DNA of 64,000 bases. It comes from Pyxicephalus adspersus (Eukaryota; Chordata; Amphibia; Anura; Pyxicephalidae). Positions 24,063-36,600 of the stretch are shown here, one piece after another. The stretch covers positions 51,771,193 through 51,835,192 of the forward strand of contig NC_092859.1 of the NCBI RefSeq assembly GCF_032062135.1. Direction: 5' to 3'. Made by a program: the position numbers and the translations under genes. Every line of letters begins with the position of its first letter. Within the stretch, counting starts at the first letter, position 1. Under the pieces are notes generated by a model. That model worked only from the letters and a program-made list of their open reading frames with translations. It was not told the origin of the DNA and did no database searches.

Positions 24063-25400
24063 AGGGAGTGTGAGGAGAGGGGCATGATGGAACATGTTTT
24101 TAGTGGGCTGTCGACTGTTCTCCTAATGTTTACAGTCCCAGACACCCAGGAACCAACTACACACAACCAGGCACCTGCACCGCATCATGCTATGTCATCT
24201 TCAGCTGGAAGAGCAGGGCTTGAGGGAGAGACAGGGAGTAAATCACATCAAGGACCTTAGGACTTGTGGTAACAACCAAAAGACAAAATCCTGAAAAGAA
24301 TACAGGAAAGCTAAAGCTAGGGCATGAAGAGAGGGCTAAGAATGCCGAGCTCAACCATCCAGTACCAGGAGAGAAACCACTGAACAATGTTGTGCTGTAG
24401 GTACAGGTAATCTAAACTGAAGGAAGACGAAATGGGAGGGGGGATTTTACCCTATCCAGTATTTCCTGTGGGGGGGGGGCAGCTATCTCGCATGTTCTAT
24501 CAACATTTGAAATATCATTAGAGGAAAGAAAAAACACTTTGTTCTTTGTTTATTAGTCACTTTTACAGAAGTGTACAAACTAACTACCGGTACATATGTA
24601 ACAAACTTCATGAAATAGAAAATGTGCATTAACATAATCCCTTGTCAGTTTTAAATGGTTTATCTCAACTTTCTCACAAAAGGGGAACCTGTTAAAAGAA
24701 ATCGAAAAAAAAGAAAAACAAACTTAATTGCAAGATTAATAGATTTTAAGACAATTTTACAAGGTGGTCTCAAAAAACAGAATACTGTAGTTTGGCTCTA
24801 GTAACAACACATCATATATGTCTTTTTTGTTCCCCCAGTTTATTCTTCGAGGCCAAGGGCATACAGAAGGGGAACATTTTAGAGAAGTCATGATGGAGAG
24901 GACTGCCAAACCTGAAAGAGAAAAGACTGGGCGAGACTGTGGCATCCAAGACTTTATGCAACGCAGCTCTGAAGAAACTATGTACTCCCACAGTTCCCCA
25001 AACATAATGCAAAAAAAACACTCCTTCAGCAGAGTTCCACAGTCTACCTTTTCATTTACTGCAATCTACTGTTGGTGCACATTCAGCAAAAAGTCTTTAC
25101 AATCCTATCATAAAAGTGAAAGGCCAAAATATGGTGCACCTGTTCAATGACCCATTTGTCTATGCCAAACCCCAGTTAAGGCACCTAGAGTAGTCCAGAC
25201 TAGTCAGAAGTAGGGATCAAATCGGTATCATATAGGCAATATGTGGTCTTAGAATAAGCTTTTATTCTGTAAATAAGTGAAAATGAGGTCCTACAAGGAT
25301 AGTTACTTATTACAAATATAAAAGGTACTATTAAACAAAAGAAAGAAAACAGAAGGGGATTTAGGGCAAACACACAAATTATTTTGCTGTGAAACCAATA
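24063..25400. other. Unclassified intergenic sequence
   Basis: 24120-24430 has the purine-rich look of the LTR-like family but I could not align it confidently. 24818-25150 is open on the plus strand without recognisable domains. Confidence 0.35.
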
Positions 25401-25898
25401 CAGGTAGTCCCCAATTTAATGACATTTGACAAACGGACAACTTCTAGATGCCAACAGGGCTTCCCTGCTTGCTCATGTACAGGACATGGCTTGATGGGGG
25501 GAGGGGCAGTTTGCATGACTTGCAGAAGAAATCTTTTGCTAAACACATCTGATGTTGTGGGTGATCTTAAGGACTGAACTCTTCTGCCACATCTTGTAAC
25601 TCCTTAATTACCAAGAAAAACTCTGCAGTTGTTTCTTTTTGCACATCAAAGCACATCTTGCTCCATAAGTTAATAAATGTGAAGACTCCATAAAGTTTTT
25701 TTTATTATTTGTTTGTGAATAACTCACAGTGAGGATTTTTATTACAGTAATTGACACCATGCTGCCTATTATTATGTTGAGACAAACATCTGTCCTAACT
25801 GCATTTATAAAATAATGTACCTGTTCCAACGTACATACAAATTTAACTTAATAACAAACCTACAGTCCCTATCTCATATGTAACTGGGGGACTACCTG
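25401..25898. mobile_element. Tc1/mariner superfamily (pogo/Tigger-like) MITE
   Basis: Inverted ends CAGGTAGTCCCC and GGGGACTACCTG with TA on both sides (25399-25400 and 25899-25900). TA duplication and the CAGG..GTCCCC end fit pogo/Tigger-type elements. Non-coding. Confidence 0.75.
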
Positions 25899-26160
25899 TA
25901 TATGGTAATCACACTTCAGTTAAAAAATTACAATATTAAAACATAAGCTTTGGTTTTATCACAGATCCCTGCAGGACCAGGGGATCTGTGCCTCCTTCAC
26001 TGTCACCCACCATACACTCCCCTGCTGCCAGCACCAGCTCTGCTAAGGCATCACCTCCTCAGCTCACTTCTTGGTCTAGGTCATGTGACTCCTGGTCAGC
26101 TGCTCCACTACCTCAGAAGACTAGAGTGTTTCGCAGACACCCTCCTCCTGCTGATGGAGT

Positions 26161-26560
26161 TGTGAACATCATCAACCTCTAGTCTCCAGGATCCCCTCTG
26201 GTGGTAGGATAGGATGCAGCAGGTCACATGGCCCCATCCATCACAGGACTAGCCCTTAAAAGGAAGTGAGTGGCAACAGGAAGTTGCCAGAACAAGGAGT
26301 TCCTTTGGCTTTGCTTCCAGGTCCCTGTTGTTGGTTTCTCTTGTTCCTGATTCCTGGAGATGTGAACATCATCAACCTCTAGACTCCAGGATCCCCTCTG
26401 GTGGTAGGATAGGATGCAGCAGGTCACATGGCCCCATCCATCACATGACCAGCCCTTAAAAGGAAGTGAGTGGCAACAGGAAGTTGCCAGAACAAGGAGA
26501 TCCTTTGGCTTTGCTTCCAGGATCCTGTTGTTGGTTTCTCTTGTTCCTGATTCCTTGTCT
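26161..26560. repeat. 200-bp tandem duplication
   Basis: tgtgaacatcatcaacctct occurs at 26161 and again at 26361, and about 200 bp after each are nearly identical (few substitutions such as agtctcc/agactcc). It lies inside a block related to the LTR-like element. Confidence 0.85.
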
Positions 26561-26850
26561 ATCAACCTCAGCTTGACCTTGACTACTGATCGCTGCCTGC
26601 CCTGACCTCTGTCTTGTCTGACTACTTTCTGTTTCTCATTCTAGTACCACATATTGTTTCTGCCGCCAGCAGTCACCTGCCTCTGCGTGCACGGGAGCCG
26701 CAGCCTTGCAGTTGCCCTCAGCGCAACACCCCCACCTCTAGAGGCTCTGGTGAAGACTGGGCAGCTGCTTAGACTCTGCACCCTGGGCACGTCACTACCA
26801 ACTGAACTGGTGACACAGAGGGTCAATCCTGCCTTGCAGTTACCGTGACA
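26561..26850 (+). mobile_element. LTR-like element copy, opposite orientation to the one at 2896
   Basis: Reverse complement of this stretch starts TGTCACGGTAACTGC and contains the shared cttcaccagagcctctag and gttgcgctg segments of 2896-3060. The left end of the element may reach 26001 (tgtcacccacc) but no target duplication was found. Confidence 0.45.
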
Positions 26851-27919
26851 GGATTAGGTGAAACAATAAAGAATTCCTACTATTTCACCAGCAAGAAGTT
26901 TATAAAGACTACTTGCTCATAAAAATCCAAACAAATGCAGCCATCCTTATGGCTGGATGCATTTCCTCCTTAAAAGGCTTCCTCAAGGGTATTGCGGCAT
27001 GTGAGGAAAACTATGTATATTTGCTTGATTTTTTTGCCAGTGCAGCTGTTTTTATGTTGGAAGGACCAAAAGGGCATTCAGAAAGTGGATTTATGAACAC
27101 ATTTACTTATTTAATAATAGTAAAATGATTACCCCCATTAGCCTCCATGTTGGCATGAAAAATAATTACAATACAAAGTGCATAAAGTTTTCAGTTTTAG
27201 AACAAGTTTTCTCCAACCCAAGAGAAAAGGATTTTAATAAGACCCTCCTCCAACATGAAGCAAAATGGGTTTTTGCATTAAACGCCACAAAATATTTAAG
27301 ACTCGATGTGTTTATTTTTAAACCATTCCATATTTTAAAGTAGTTGTTGTATATATGCATATATAATGTTTGATGTCTTGTGGATTATAAATATTCTTAT
27401 CTTACTTTGTATTTTTATACCCTGCACATATCTGATATATTGTATTTTACCCAATAATATTGAGTACCCGAGTACATTGAGTTATGGGTTAAATCCTTTT
27501 GTATGTTATCCATACTCATGATAGGTGTCATTAGTCACTCATTTTACATTGTATTAGTCATTAGTCACTCTATTTCATTGTAAAGTTCTAGGTAATTACT
27601 TTCTCCTATCTTGTTGGCGCTGCAGTAAAAAAATTTAAGGGGGGGGTAGACACGGGTAGCCACAAGAGTCGAGAAATTGGTATTCAAAGAACATAAGTGG
27701 ACATTTATATGTGAAAGGGCACCATGGTATGGTAGGAGTGATAACATTTTATTGGGGGGGGGGGGGGAGTAGCCACTTCTATAGTCAAAAATTCTTCCAT
27801 TCCTCTACTGTTAAAAAGAAATTAGGGTTCTCAGAAGGTAAGTGGGGCGAGCTACATGTGACAGGGTAGCACGGTATGACAGGTATAGTTGTTTGTATCT
27901 TGTGATTTAATTTTAGGGG

Positions 27920-28640
27920 GCTAACACCTTTTAAAATTTAATTGCTAAGGCATCGTCAGAACATAAAAAACTCTGCCCATCAAAATGTGCATTCCTGTTA
28001 TACATTGCTGGTGGCTTCCATCACCTGGACCCCAATTTCTATTGAAACAGAGGGGTGCAGGTAAACAAAGTTAAAGGTACAAGTGGGGGACACCTGTGGC
28101 TAACCTCCCCTATTATTTTATTTTCATTCTATAACACATAGATCTTTTTAAATACCAACCACCTATATTAACAGGGCAGCGATTTTTATGTTCTGACAAT
28201 GCCATAGCAATTAAATTTTAGGTGGTGTTAGCCACGTGTGTCCCCCACTTCCCCGTTCCAGAGAAACTGGGGTCCAGGCGATACAAGTGACCAGTAATGT
28301 GTAACAGGGCTGCGCATTTTGATGGGCATTGTTTTTTTAGGTTGTGTCAATGCCATAGTAATGAGAGTTAAGGTGGTTTAGCCACACATGTACCCCCACT
28401 TGCACCTCTAATTTTGTTTACCTGAATCCCGCCTCCCAGTCCATAGAAATTGGGGTCCAAGTGATAGAAGCGACCAGCAGTATGTAACAGGGCAGCACAT
28501 TTTGATGGGTATATTTTTTTTTTGTTCTGATGATCCCGTAGCAATGAAATTTTAGGGGGTCCCCCACTTTCAGCTGCATTTTTGGGACATTTCCCCGTTC
28601 CAGAGAAATTTGGGTTCAAAATGGGAAAGTGGACAGGATA
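27920..28640. repeat. Three units of a ~190-bp dispersed repeat, one inverted against two
   Basis: A unit at 27920-28110 (ctgcccatcaaaatg, cacctggaccccaattt, agtgggggacacctgtgg) recurs reverse-complemented at 28180-28370 and again at 28370-28560. Related units occur at 37840-38170. No coding sense. Confidence 0.7.
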
Positions 28641-30370
28641 GTGTAGGATGAGAGTTCTAGTTTTGTGACAGGCAGGTGTAAATTTAGGAGTCGCATCTCC
28701 TTGCTATGTAAGTGACCAAGAGGAGTCCATAATTTGTATGTTTAATTTTGGGCTTCTAGACACACTTACTTTTAAAACAGCAACCCCGATGTCTAATTTT
28801 CCCTAGTTTTAAAAATTATGACCCCCATATTTTAAAACTTGTCAAAGGTGGGGAGATTAAATTTGGGGTCCCCTGTGTACCCTGAAACTTTCAAATTGTT
28901 ACTACTTACTGTTTAGGAGATATGGAGGTTTGTACTCAGAGAGATGTACAGTACATAACACACACACCTCTATCTAAACTGTGCTGCCAATGACATCATT
29001 GTACACCCCTGGGTCCTATGAGATAATCCTACCTTCGCAATGTGTACTACCAACTGATTGGGTGTGTACAATGACATCACAATCAGCTGTGTTTGCTCTC
29101 TCTGACACACATCTCCTATCTTTTTCAATGGGACTTTGCTTTAGTGTGAGCTCCCTGAGAGTGGGCGTGTTCTATAGACCTCAGCTGTGGTTGTTCCTTG
29201 CCCACCTTGCACTGTGAAATAATCCTACCCCTTGTACACCAGCAGCAGCTGCAGCAGCATGAGAGCTGTGTGTCCATGCTGCTGCCATTATACCCCAATG
29301 TATAACACTTCATATCTCCCACACCGATTGTTGTAGAAACGTAACATTTTCAAGGTACACAGGGGACCCTGAAAGCTGATACTAAACTTAATTTCCCCCT
29401 AAACATAACAAGTTGCCTGATAAGAGATATCAACCATAAACTCCTAATAAGAATCAGGGATCTTTTCTCAATAACCTGGAACTAAAGTAAAAATAAAATT
29501 ACTTGCACAGATCCATGATGTATGCCACTGATTTGTCGAAAATAAAAAATGATATTACTGCACATGATATATTTTTTTTTTCAATGACAGAAAAGTCACT
29601 TCTGAGCATGTCCGCTCTCGAACCAAGCCTCCTGGAATATGTGACATGTGTATCCCAGGAGACTATACTCCCATTCACTCTTTACGGCAGCAGCAGTATT
29701 GACAGAATGGAAGGCTGTTTGCCTTTTTGTGTTTTAAAAAAATTTGAAAAAAAAAATAAGGGTTATCTACCCTTCTATATAAAGTAAAAAAATTGTGGTG
29801 ATATACCCAGCACATGCAGAGTTGTAACCACAGGGAACCTTTAGCTTTGTGGATTTAAGGCACCAGCACCTTTACAGAGACCTAGGAACCTGCTAGACTG
29901 TCCCAGTTAACCTCTTCCTGCCACAACCAAGAATGGATTAGTCATTTCCTCTCTTACAAACACCAGGTTTTTTTCTTTAAATGGTTTTCTTTTATTTAAC
30001 GTTTAATTTCCGCATCTGATTTATTTGTCACATTTTCATGTACATTTATTCCCCTAATAGTTAGTATTAACCCCACCTTAATTACACCTAAACTAGCAAT
30101 ATTTACCCTCTACCGTATTGCATGTGCACAATATTTCATTATCTCTCCACAATGTAATAGGAATACCCTAGGACCCCTTTAAAGACCTGAATAAGGTTTT
30201 GAATATCCATCCAGAGGTTCTACATCTACAAAAAAAAACATGTTCTTCAGAATGCTGTTAGTGTCATATAGAGGGGGTCAAACACAGAGAGATGAAGAAA
30301 TATCTTATCATGGTGGTCTAGAGGTCAGAGACTGAGTTTATAGAGGCAACTGCTTTGGGGTGGTGTGTAC
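28641..30370. repeat. Mixed dispersed repeats
   Basis: 28960-29330 shares gagagtgggcgtgtnctatag and agctgtgg blocks with 56820-57010. 29740-29790 carries the ggttatctacccttctat motif seen at 56510 and 59100. Remaining sequence has no recognised feature. Confidence 0.5.
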
Positions 30371-30374
30371 AGCT

Positions 30375-30540
30375 TTAAAGAGGAACTATACTCAAAAACT
30401 AGTCTTTCAATTATTATTGAAATGTCAGTCTTCCCTGGTGGCATTGGCTGGGTCAGCTTGAATCCATGCAATATATAATGATTTAAGAAGTGTTTAGAAG
30501 TGGCCATCTTGTGACTGGCAAGTTTACGCAGAGCGGTTGC
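30375..30540. repeat. Dispersed repeat, second copy of 19830-20010
   Basis: Begins aagaggaactatactcaaaaac and continues with aatgtcagtcttccctggtgg and tggctgggtcagcttg, parallel to the earlier copy. Confidence 0.65.
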
Positions 30541-32693
30541 ACTGAGTGACATGAGGCCCAGGCAAATCTGCATAATTAGGGCAGTGGGAGGGAATTAGAA
30601 ACACTCCCACCACGGATGGCATTTCCCAGATTGCACCTCACTGCCTAGGCGATGGAGAGACCTGGGGGCGTAGCCAGAACTCGTGTTTAAAGGTCAAAGC
30701 AAGCTGAAAGAAAAAATTCAGATGATTATAACTTTGGTTTATGTTATCCATAAGCCAAAATTGATTTTGTGAGTAAAGGTACGTTTTAATCAAAAAGGAA
30801 ACAGGCTTTCGGTTTGGGGGTGGGTACAAAGAAGAAGAAAAAAAAACAAACACACACTTAGGCATGCTGGTTGTGGGAGATGTTTGTATATCATTTTGAT
30901 CAAACAATAAACTTTTTGGCATATCCACTATTAGAAAAAATACAATAATTGTATACCCCGATAAGGATAAATATGTCCAAACTGCAGTTGTAAAGAATGT
31001 TAGGTGTCAGTGTTAAACTATGGAGAATTTAGGTCATTTTAAGTCATGGAAAATAGCATGGCAAACTGTATAGACTAAGAACATTTATAGTCGGTTAGGG
31101 ATAATAGCAGTGAGTTTAAAGTTTTAAAAAGAATAAAGCTCAAAATCCTTTTATCAGCTTTTACTTCCATACATGCAATTGCATTGGGAACCCTGCATTA
31201 TATTCCTAATCAGAAAGGGAAGAAAAGGGTCTACAAAAAAATAAAAATAAAAAAAGTCTCTGAATTCTACTTTACAAAATCAAACATTTACTGTATAAAC
31301 CTGGTCTGCTCTGCTGCAAGTGTGCAGCGCTTTTTTTTTTTTTATTATTTCACCCTCACAGGTTTTCATTTAACCCCCCTAGCGTTCTAATTCTGTCAGT
31401 TTTAATATGCAAAAAGTGATTCTATTTTTTTTTGCATAGAAACTTTTTTTTATATTGTGGGCCTGTAATTCTTAAGATTAACTCCCGGGTATATTAATTA
31501 TATTTATTTATTATAATATCATAAATTATAATATAATACTAAATTATAAATCTAAATAAAAAAATAATGAAATATTAGACCACAATATAATTTATCAAAA
31601 AAAAAAATTTTATCAAAAATTTCTCACTGAAAGTTTCCAAACAAGGTTGCAATATTATTGATAAATAATATAAATTAAATGCAGATTTTAGAAAAAAAAA
31701 TATTTGCATTTTTAGTAGACATCCTGGGTGTGGTAGATTTTAAAGCAGGGTGCACAAAGTCCAGCAAACCAAGCACATCCTTGTAGGTGCTGCCTTTTTC
31801 TGGGTTGGTGGGATGTACTCAGTGAAGTGATGACCGGTCAAGCGTTCGGGGTTGACAACGGTGGAAGCACGACGTCCAGGTTTATTCATAGCCACTTATG
31901 GGGTTTGGTGGTTCTTGACTATAGATTTGGAAACTTGCAAATGATGTCTGAATGATTCACAGGCCTCTTTTTTTTGTACAGAATGTAGGCATTCCATAGG
32001 CACTGCTCAACTAGATGCCTGAAAATCTTTTTGTATTACTTCCTTTGCTGTTTCCTCATCGCTGGGTAGAATGTCATGGCTTGGTCAGCTCTGTCATGGT
32101 GTTGTTGTAGTCAATCACCACCTGTGGCTTTATCACTTCTTTTCCACGTTTTGTGTGTACCAGAACGGTGGAGGCATTATGGACAGTACTCATCAGGCAC
32201 ACTCAAAGAATGGAGTGGCAATCATTTTATACTTGGACCAGTACCACTTCTGCACGGGTTTGCCCACAACTCCCTGCAGGATCACCAAGCCCAAAAACAG
32301 CCAGATGTCATCCTTGGTCACAGGTTCCCTCTTTCTGCTTCTTGCAAACCTCAGGTGTTGTCCAGTGTACCTGCATAAAACAAAATAAAAAAAGGTATTT
32401 TAGGATATGTTCTTTTATATTGTGAAGGTTGCAAGTAATATGTTAGCAAACACAGAGCAGCACACGTTAGCATAAAAAAAAAAATTAGCAAAACATTTTA
32501 AAAAGATAGCAAACACAAGAGCGTCTTACCTGTTTGCCTCCGCAACTATTTTTTCAATAACGTCATCGGTCAAAAACAACTTAACCACCTGGCCGTTAAG
32601 CCCGAGCATGCTCGGGGTAAAAACTTTTGCAATTTTCGTTAACCCCGAGTTTTTCTCACCAGGTGGTTAAATGTAAACAAATGTTATATTGCA

Positions 32694-32728
32694 ATCCGAT
32701 TGTCATACATTGTATGACAATCGGATTA
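32694..32728. repeat. Perfect inverted repeat, 16-bp arms
   Basis: aatccgattgtcatac and its exact complement gtatgacaatcggatt are separated by att. It ends seven bases before the run of N, so hairpin formation may have contributed to the gap. Confidence 0.85.
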
Positions 32729-32734
32729 CAACTG

Positions 32735-33356
32735 NNNNNNNNNNNNNNNNNNNNNNNNNNNNNNNNNNNNNNNNNNNNNNNNNNNNNNNNNNNNNNNNNN
32801 NNNNNNNNNNNNNNNNNNNNNNNNNNNNNNNNNNNNNNNNNNNNNNNNNNNNNNNNNNNNNNNNNNNNNNNNNNNNNNNNNNNNNNNNNNNNNNNNNNNN
32901 NNNNNNNNNNNNNNNNNNNNNNNNNNNNNNNNNNNNNNNNNNNNNNNNNNNNNNNNNNNNNNNNNNNNNNNNNNNNNNNNNNNNNNNNNNNNNNNNNNNN
33001 NNNNNNNNNNNNNNNNNNNNNNNNNNNNNNNNNNNNNNNNNNNNNNNNNNNNNNNNNNNNNNNNNNNNNNNNNNNNNNNNNNNNNNNNNNNNNNNNNNNN
33101 NNNNNNNNNNNNNNNNNNNNNNNNNNNNNNNNNNNNNNNNNNNNNNNNNNNNNNNNNNNNNNNNNNNNNNNNNNNNNNNNNNNNNNNNNNNNNNNNNNNN
33201 NNNNNNNNNNNNNNNNNNNNNNNNNNNNNNNNNNNNNNNNNNNNNNNNNNNNNNNNNNNNNNNNNNNNNNNNNNNNNNNNNNNNNNNNNNNNNNNNNNNN
33301 NNNNNNNNNNNNNNNNNNNNNNNNNNNNNNNNNNNNNNNNNNNNNNNNNNNNNNNN
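32735..33356. other. Assembly gap of 622 N
   Basis: Continuous N. Long frames crossing it are artefacts. The right edge begins with a T homopolymer. Confidence 1.
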
Positions 33357-34441
33357 TTTTTTTTTTTTACATGATTGTGTGTTTCAAACTTTTTTTTACA
33401 TTCATGATATCTACTAGACCCTTGTTCGGACATATTTCTGTAATTTACAGGTCTAAAATGTAAAAAAAAAATTTTCATGAAAAACAGTGTAACGCTTTTG
33501 GTACAGAAATCTAGACATCAGTGTAACGCCCAGGAGGTTAAGGTATGTCGGGGTTGTCGCATTCAGCCTCAATTTTCATTCCAGGTGCGTCGATGAATGG
33601 AAATCTTGGCGGTGCTGCCTGGTCCCCATCAAGGTCAATAGGACACCATATGCGCACAGCACTGACCTCAGGTTCAGAATCATCGCTCAGTTCACTTTCA
33701 CTGTCTGATGACAAATTTCCTGGTGAATCACTATCACTCGATTCCATAAGGGACTCCAAATCGCTATCGCTGCTTTCAAATTCAAAGTGATGAAATGATA
33801 CATTCAGGAAGTGATTTATAAGCCATCAAAAGGTCAGATCAAGGTCAGGACTAATAGTGGGCAAAATGTAAATCAGGGCACTGGGCAATGATGCTTGGTG
33901 CACTAAAATGTGTATTTATACTTTTATTTTGTTTTGTAGTGTATTTTACTGTAAAAAAAAAACATAGTAATCTGCTTTTAAATTTCCCACACTCAGAATC
34001 CATCACTCCACCGCATCACCCGGAAGATGTCACATCTTGGCCGGTTGATGTGGTGGGGATGTCCCGCCCAGCTCACGCCACTGAAACCACCAACTAAGCT
34101 GCATGCATCACCCAGAGGCTGCGGGCGTCACATTCACCAGGTGATGCCAGCAGCTATAGTAAATTCCGGGGGTGAAGCCAGCGGGAAATCCTGCATGGTG
34201 CATCGCATCTAACTGCGGATGTGAGCAGCGGCGTGGCCGGATGTGACCAGGCGACAGAGTAATCTGCTTTTAAATTTTCCACCACGCCCCCCGACATCAC
34301 AGCAGGATCCTCCGATGGTCGCTGGAGCGCAGGGCAGAGGTAAGGGGGCATCCAAAGTTACCCCGAGAGTGACTCAGGGTTACTGCTTTCTGCAAGTTTT
34401 TTCCACCGAGCCACACTCGGGATTACTGCTAGGTGGGTTAA

Positions 34442-36573
34442 AATATGGGCATTGGGGCTGGCCACTCCATACTATGAAGTTTGTTGGTCTAGACCTAGTG
34501 TATGCTACGTCTTCCACCGTAGAATATAAACTCTTCTGGGCAGGGTCCTCTCCTTCTTTGGCAAACTGTAACCTATTTAGCACCTCTTCCCTTTTGAGAC
34601 TACACATAGACATCTTCTAATTGTAACTGTACTAACATGTAACTTCAGACCTTCTTTGATCTTTATGGGGCGGATCATTGTCTAGTTTTCTTTTTTTAAT
34701 TTTCTATTAAGTCTTTTAGGTTTTGGTTGCCATTTCAAAGCTTTTGCGATCATTGTAGCAGACCAGCCTATCATTTTCTGAACTTCGTTAGTTTCCCCTC
34801 CCCAATGAACTTGTTAATCAAAGTATGCTGTTGTTCTGAACCACCCATTTGCACTATAATCAACACGTACATGCTGCCTTCCTTCCTTAAATAAGGACAT
34901 AATTTATACATTTTAAATGAATGAATGACCTAATTGAACTTCACACTGCTATTTTTTTGAAAAAGCACTTTCAATTACATATAACCAGGAACATGGCATG
35001 TCATGACTGTTGGTTTTCTATTACTTTACTAGTAGGTGTAGTAAAGTATTTGTCATGTAGAAAAATAATTTCCACCAAAATCAGTCATTGACCAGGTTAG
35101 TGATATTGAACTGCTCCAATCGATCATCTGTTCAGAGGATTAAAGCTGTTGCCGAGAGGTGGGCGGGGGATCACAGCTAGGAGGCGATCAGGACACAGGC
35201 AGTCCCACCCCCCATCCTCTAGCATAAGCTTCTATTTTAAAAAAAAAAAATAATGTAAAATGTATCCACCCAAGTGGGCATGTATAATGATGTCATCAGT
35301 GACTGGTGTGTGATATGGTATTTCCTTTATTCAATCTTAGAATGTAAGAAAAGGATAGTTTTGTTTTTGAGCCAATGACTTGGAGTTTGACAAACGGAGT
35401 CAAGTAGTAATATAGTTGTAGTAGTGTTTGAGCGCAACATAATAAGAAATCAGGCTGTTATACAAAGAGTAATTACATTTATTTCATGGAACAATAGTGA
35501 TCATATAGTATAATTTCACAAATACAAAGATAGAGTTTATGTTGTAAGGATTCCATGATGATGAAAGGTGGGGGGGGTTAAGCACAAGTGTCCTCCACAT
35601 TTTTGTTTACCTGCACCACTCAAGTTTAGGAAAATTAGAGATTTTTATGTTATGCCAATACATTCTACACATGCACACAATAATGAATAAACTGCTCAGG
35701 CAAATTATTTTTTTTTTTTTTTGGGGGGGGGGGGGGGTTTAGACTATGAATATGGAAAATGAGAGGAACATGGTCCTGCCCCCACCTGCATTAACATTAT
35801 AAAAGTGACTTTCCTTTTTAGGTAGTAGAAAAATGTATTGTTTTGTTTTTTTTGTTTGTTTCGTTACACTTTGAAGGGGAGGACTCCTCCCCAAAAAAAG
35901 TTGTTACAGGCATAGTAGTAAAGGCTGGAAAGGGAATCTCCAGCCTCCTAGGTTATTTGTGTTACAGAGCCCAGGAGTCTGTGGTTTGCTCTTTCTGCAC
36001 ATACATCAGAGACTTTTCTGTAATGTAAAAAAACCAAACAAAAAAAGTGCTCAATCTCACACATGCGCAGTGCAAGCAGGCACTGGATGAAATAGGAGCA
36101 TAGCAACTGCTAATGAGAACTAAGCCCAACTTGTTATAAGCTACATCTTATTACACTACTACATAGGATTACACTAAAACATACAACACTAGGACATTGG
36201 ATCAAAAAAAAAAAAAAACATGGGCAAAATTCAAAATATGGAAAAACTGACATAGTAACAGGACAGGCATAAAAACTCTTGTTTCAAAGTATAGGTTGTA
36301 GGGAAAACATGGACACAAAAATAGAGGTTACTGGATATCCGTGGCATTAATAACTGGGAGCACCAAAGTTGCTGGGTTTTTCTTTGCACATTTAGAGCAC
36401 CCGGCTACAACTTCCCCACCCAACTTAAAACATTGCTAGGAAGAAATCTGGTGATATAATATATACACATATAAACATAAAACCAATGAGCATAAATAAA
36501 CATTTTCATAAAACATGAACATAAATACACATTTTCATGTAAGATCTTAGGATCCTTTGGTGCATGCCAATGA
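34442..36573 (-). other. Region downstream of dck: 3' UTR and dispersed repeats
   Basis: The dck stop is at 36574, so the 3' UTR must begin here. A minus-strand AATAAA is present at about 35478 and another near 35332; which is used is unknown. 35570-35660 and 35840-36080 belong to repeat families also at 28.2 kb and 59.2 kb. 34513-34560 carries the cttctgggcagggtcctctcc motif shared with 46790. Confidence 0.4.
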
Positions 36574-36600
36574 CTAGAGAGTGACAAGAAAATCCTTTAC
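36574..36600 (-). CDS. dck: dck exon 7 (terminal coding exon)
   Basis: The last 27 coding bases encode VKDFLVTL and stop TAG, after acceptor tttcttttacag. Human DCK ends VKEFLSTL at the same place, which supports this very short exon. Confidence 0.88.
   Translation of the reverse strand, partial: VKDFLVTL

Larger units (their letters stand above)
32581..33541. mobile_element. piggyBac-type MITE nested in the piggyBac relic, containing an assembly gap
   Basis: Starts TTAACCACCTGGCCGTTA and ends TAACGCCCAGGAGGTTAA, so inverted ends plus TTAA on both sides (32581-32584, 33538-33541). It lies inside the transposase relic between residues of the N-terminal region. Its right part (ggacatatttctg, tttcatgaaaaacagtgtaac) resembles 52220-52354. 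Confidence 0.8.
31730..33790 (-). pseudogene. piggyBac transposase relic with one intact-looking intron
   Basis: Minus-strand pieces in order. N-terminal acidic Ser-rich region then APPRFPFIDAPGMK (33780-33540). After the nested insertion, FLTDDVIEKIVAEAN, donor ag|gtaaga at 32529, acceptor tgcag at 32371. Then RYTGQHLRFARSRKREPVTK and DDIWLFLGLVILQGVVGKP up to ATPFFEC and stops. Then STVLVHTKRGKEVIKPQVVI with DYNNTM, and finally RRASTVVNPERLTGHHF with the start of a Cys-rich tail. The central catalytic part (with its Asp residues) is deleted and frames shift, so it cannot make transposase. Confidence 0.8.
31370..34441 (-). mobile_element. piggyBac element bounded by TTAA
   Basis: Left TTAA at 31370-31373 is followed by CCCCCCTAGCGTTCTAATT, and the right end GGATTACTGCTAGGTGGG meets TTAA at 34438-34441. 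The left end resembles the ends of two MITEs here (32581 and 52354). Inside is a minus-strand piggyBac transposase relic, interrupted by a nested element with the assembly gap. Treating the full 3.07 kb as one insertion is an inference from ends and orientation. Confidence 0.65.

Noticed and set aside
32627..33478. Long open frames of 242-278 codons on both strands
   Set aside because: They consist almost wholly of N from the assembly gap.
33538..33759. Acidic Ser/Asp-rich minus-strand protein as a host gene
   Set aside because: RFPFIDAPGMK and its neighbours place it as the N-terminal part of a piggyBac transposase.
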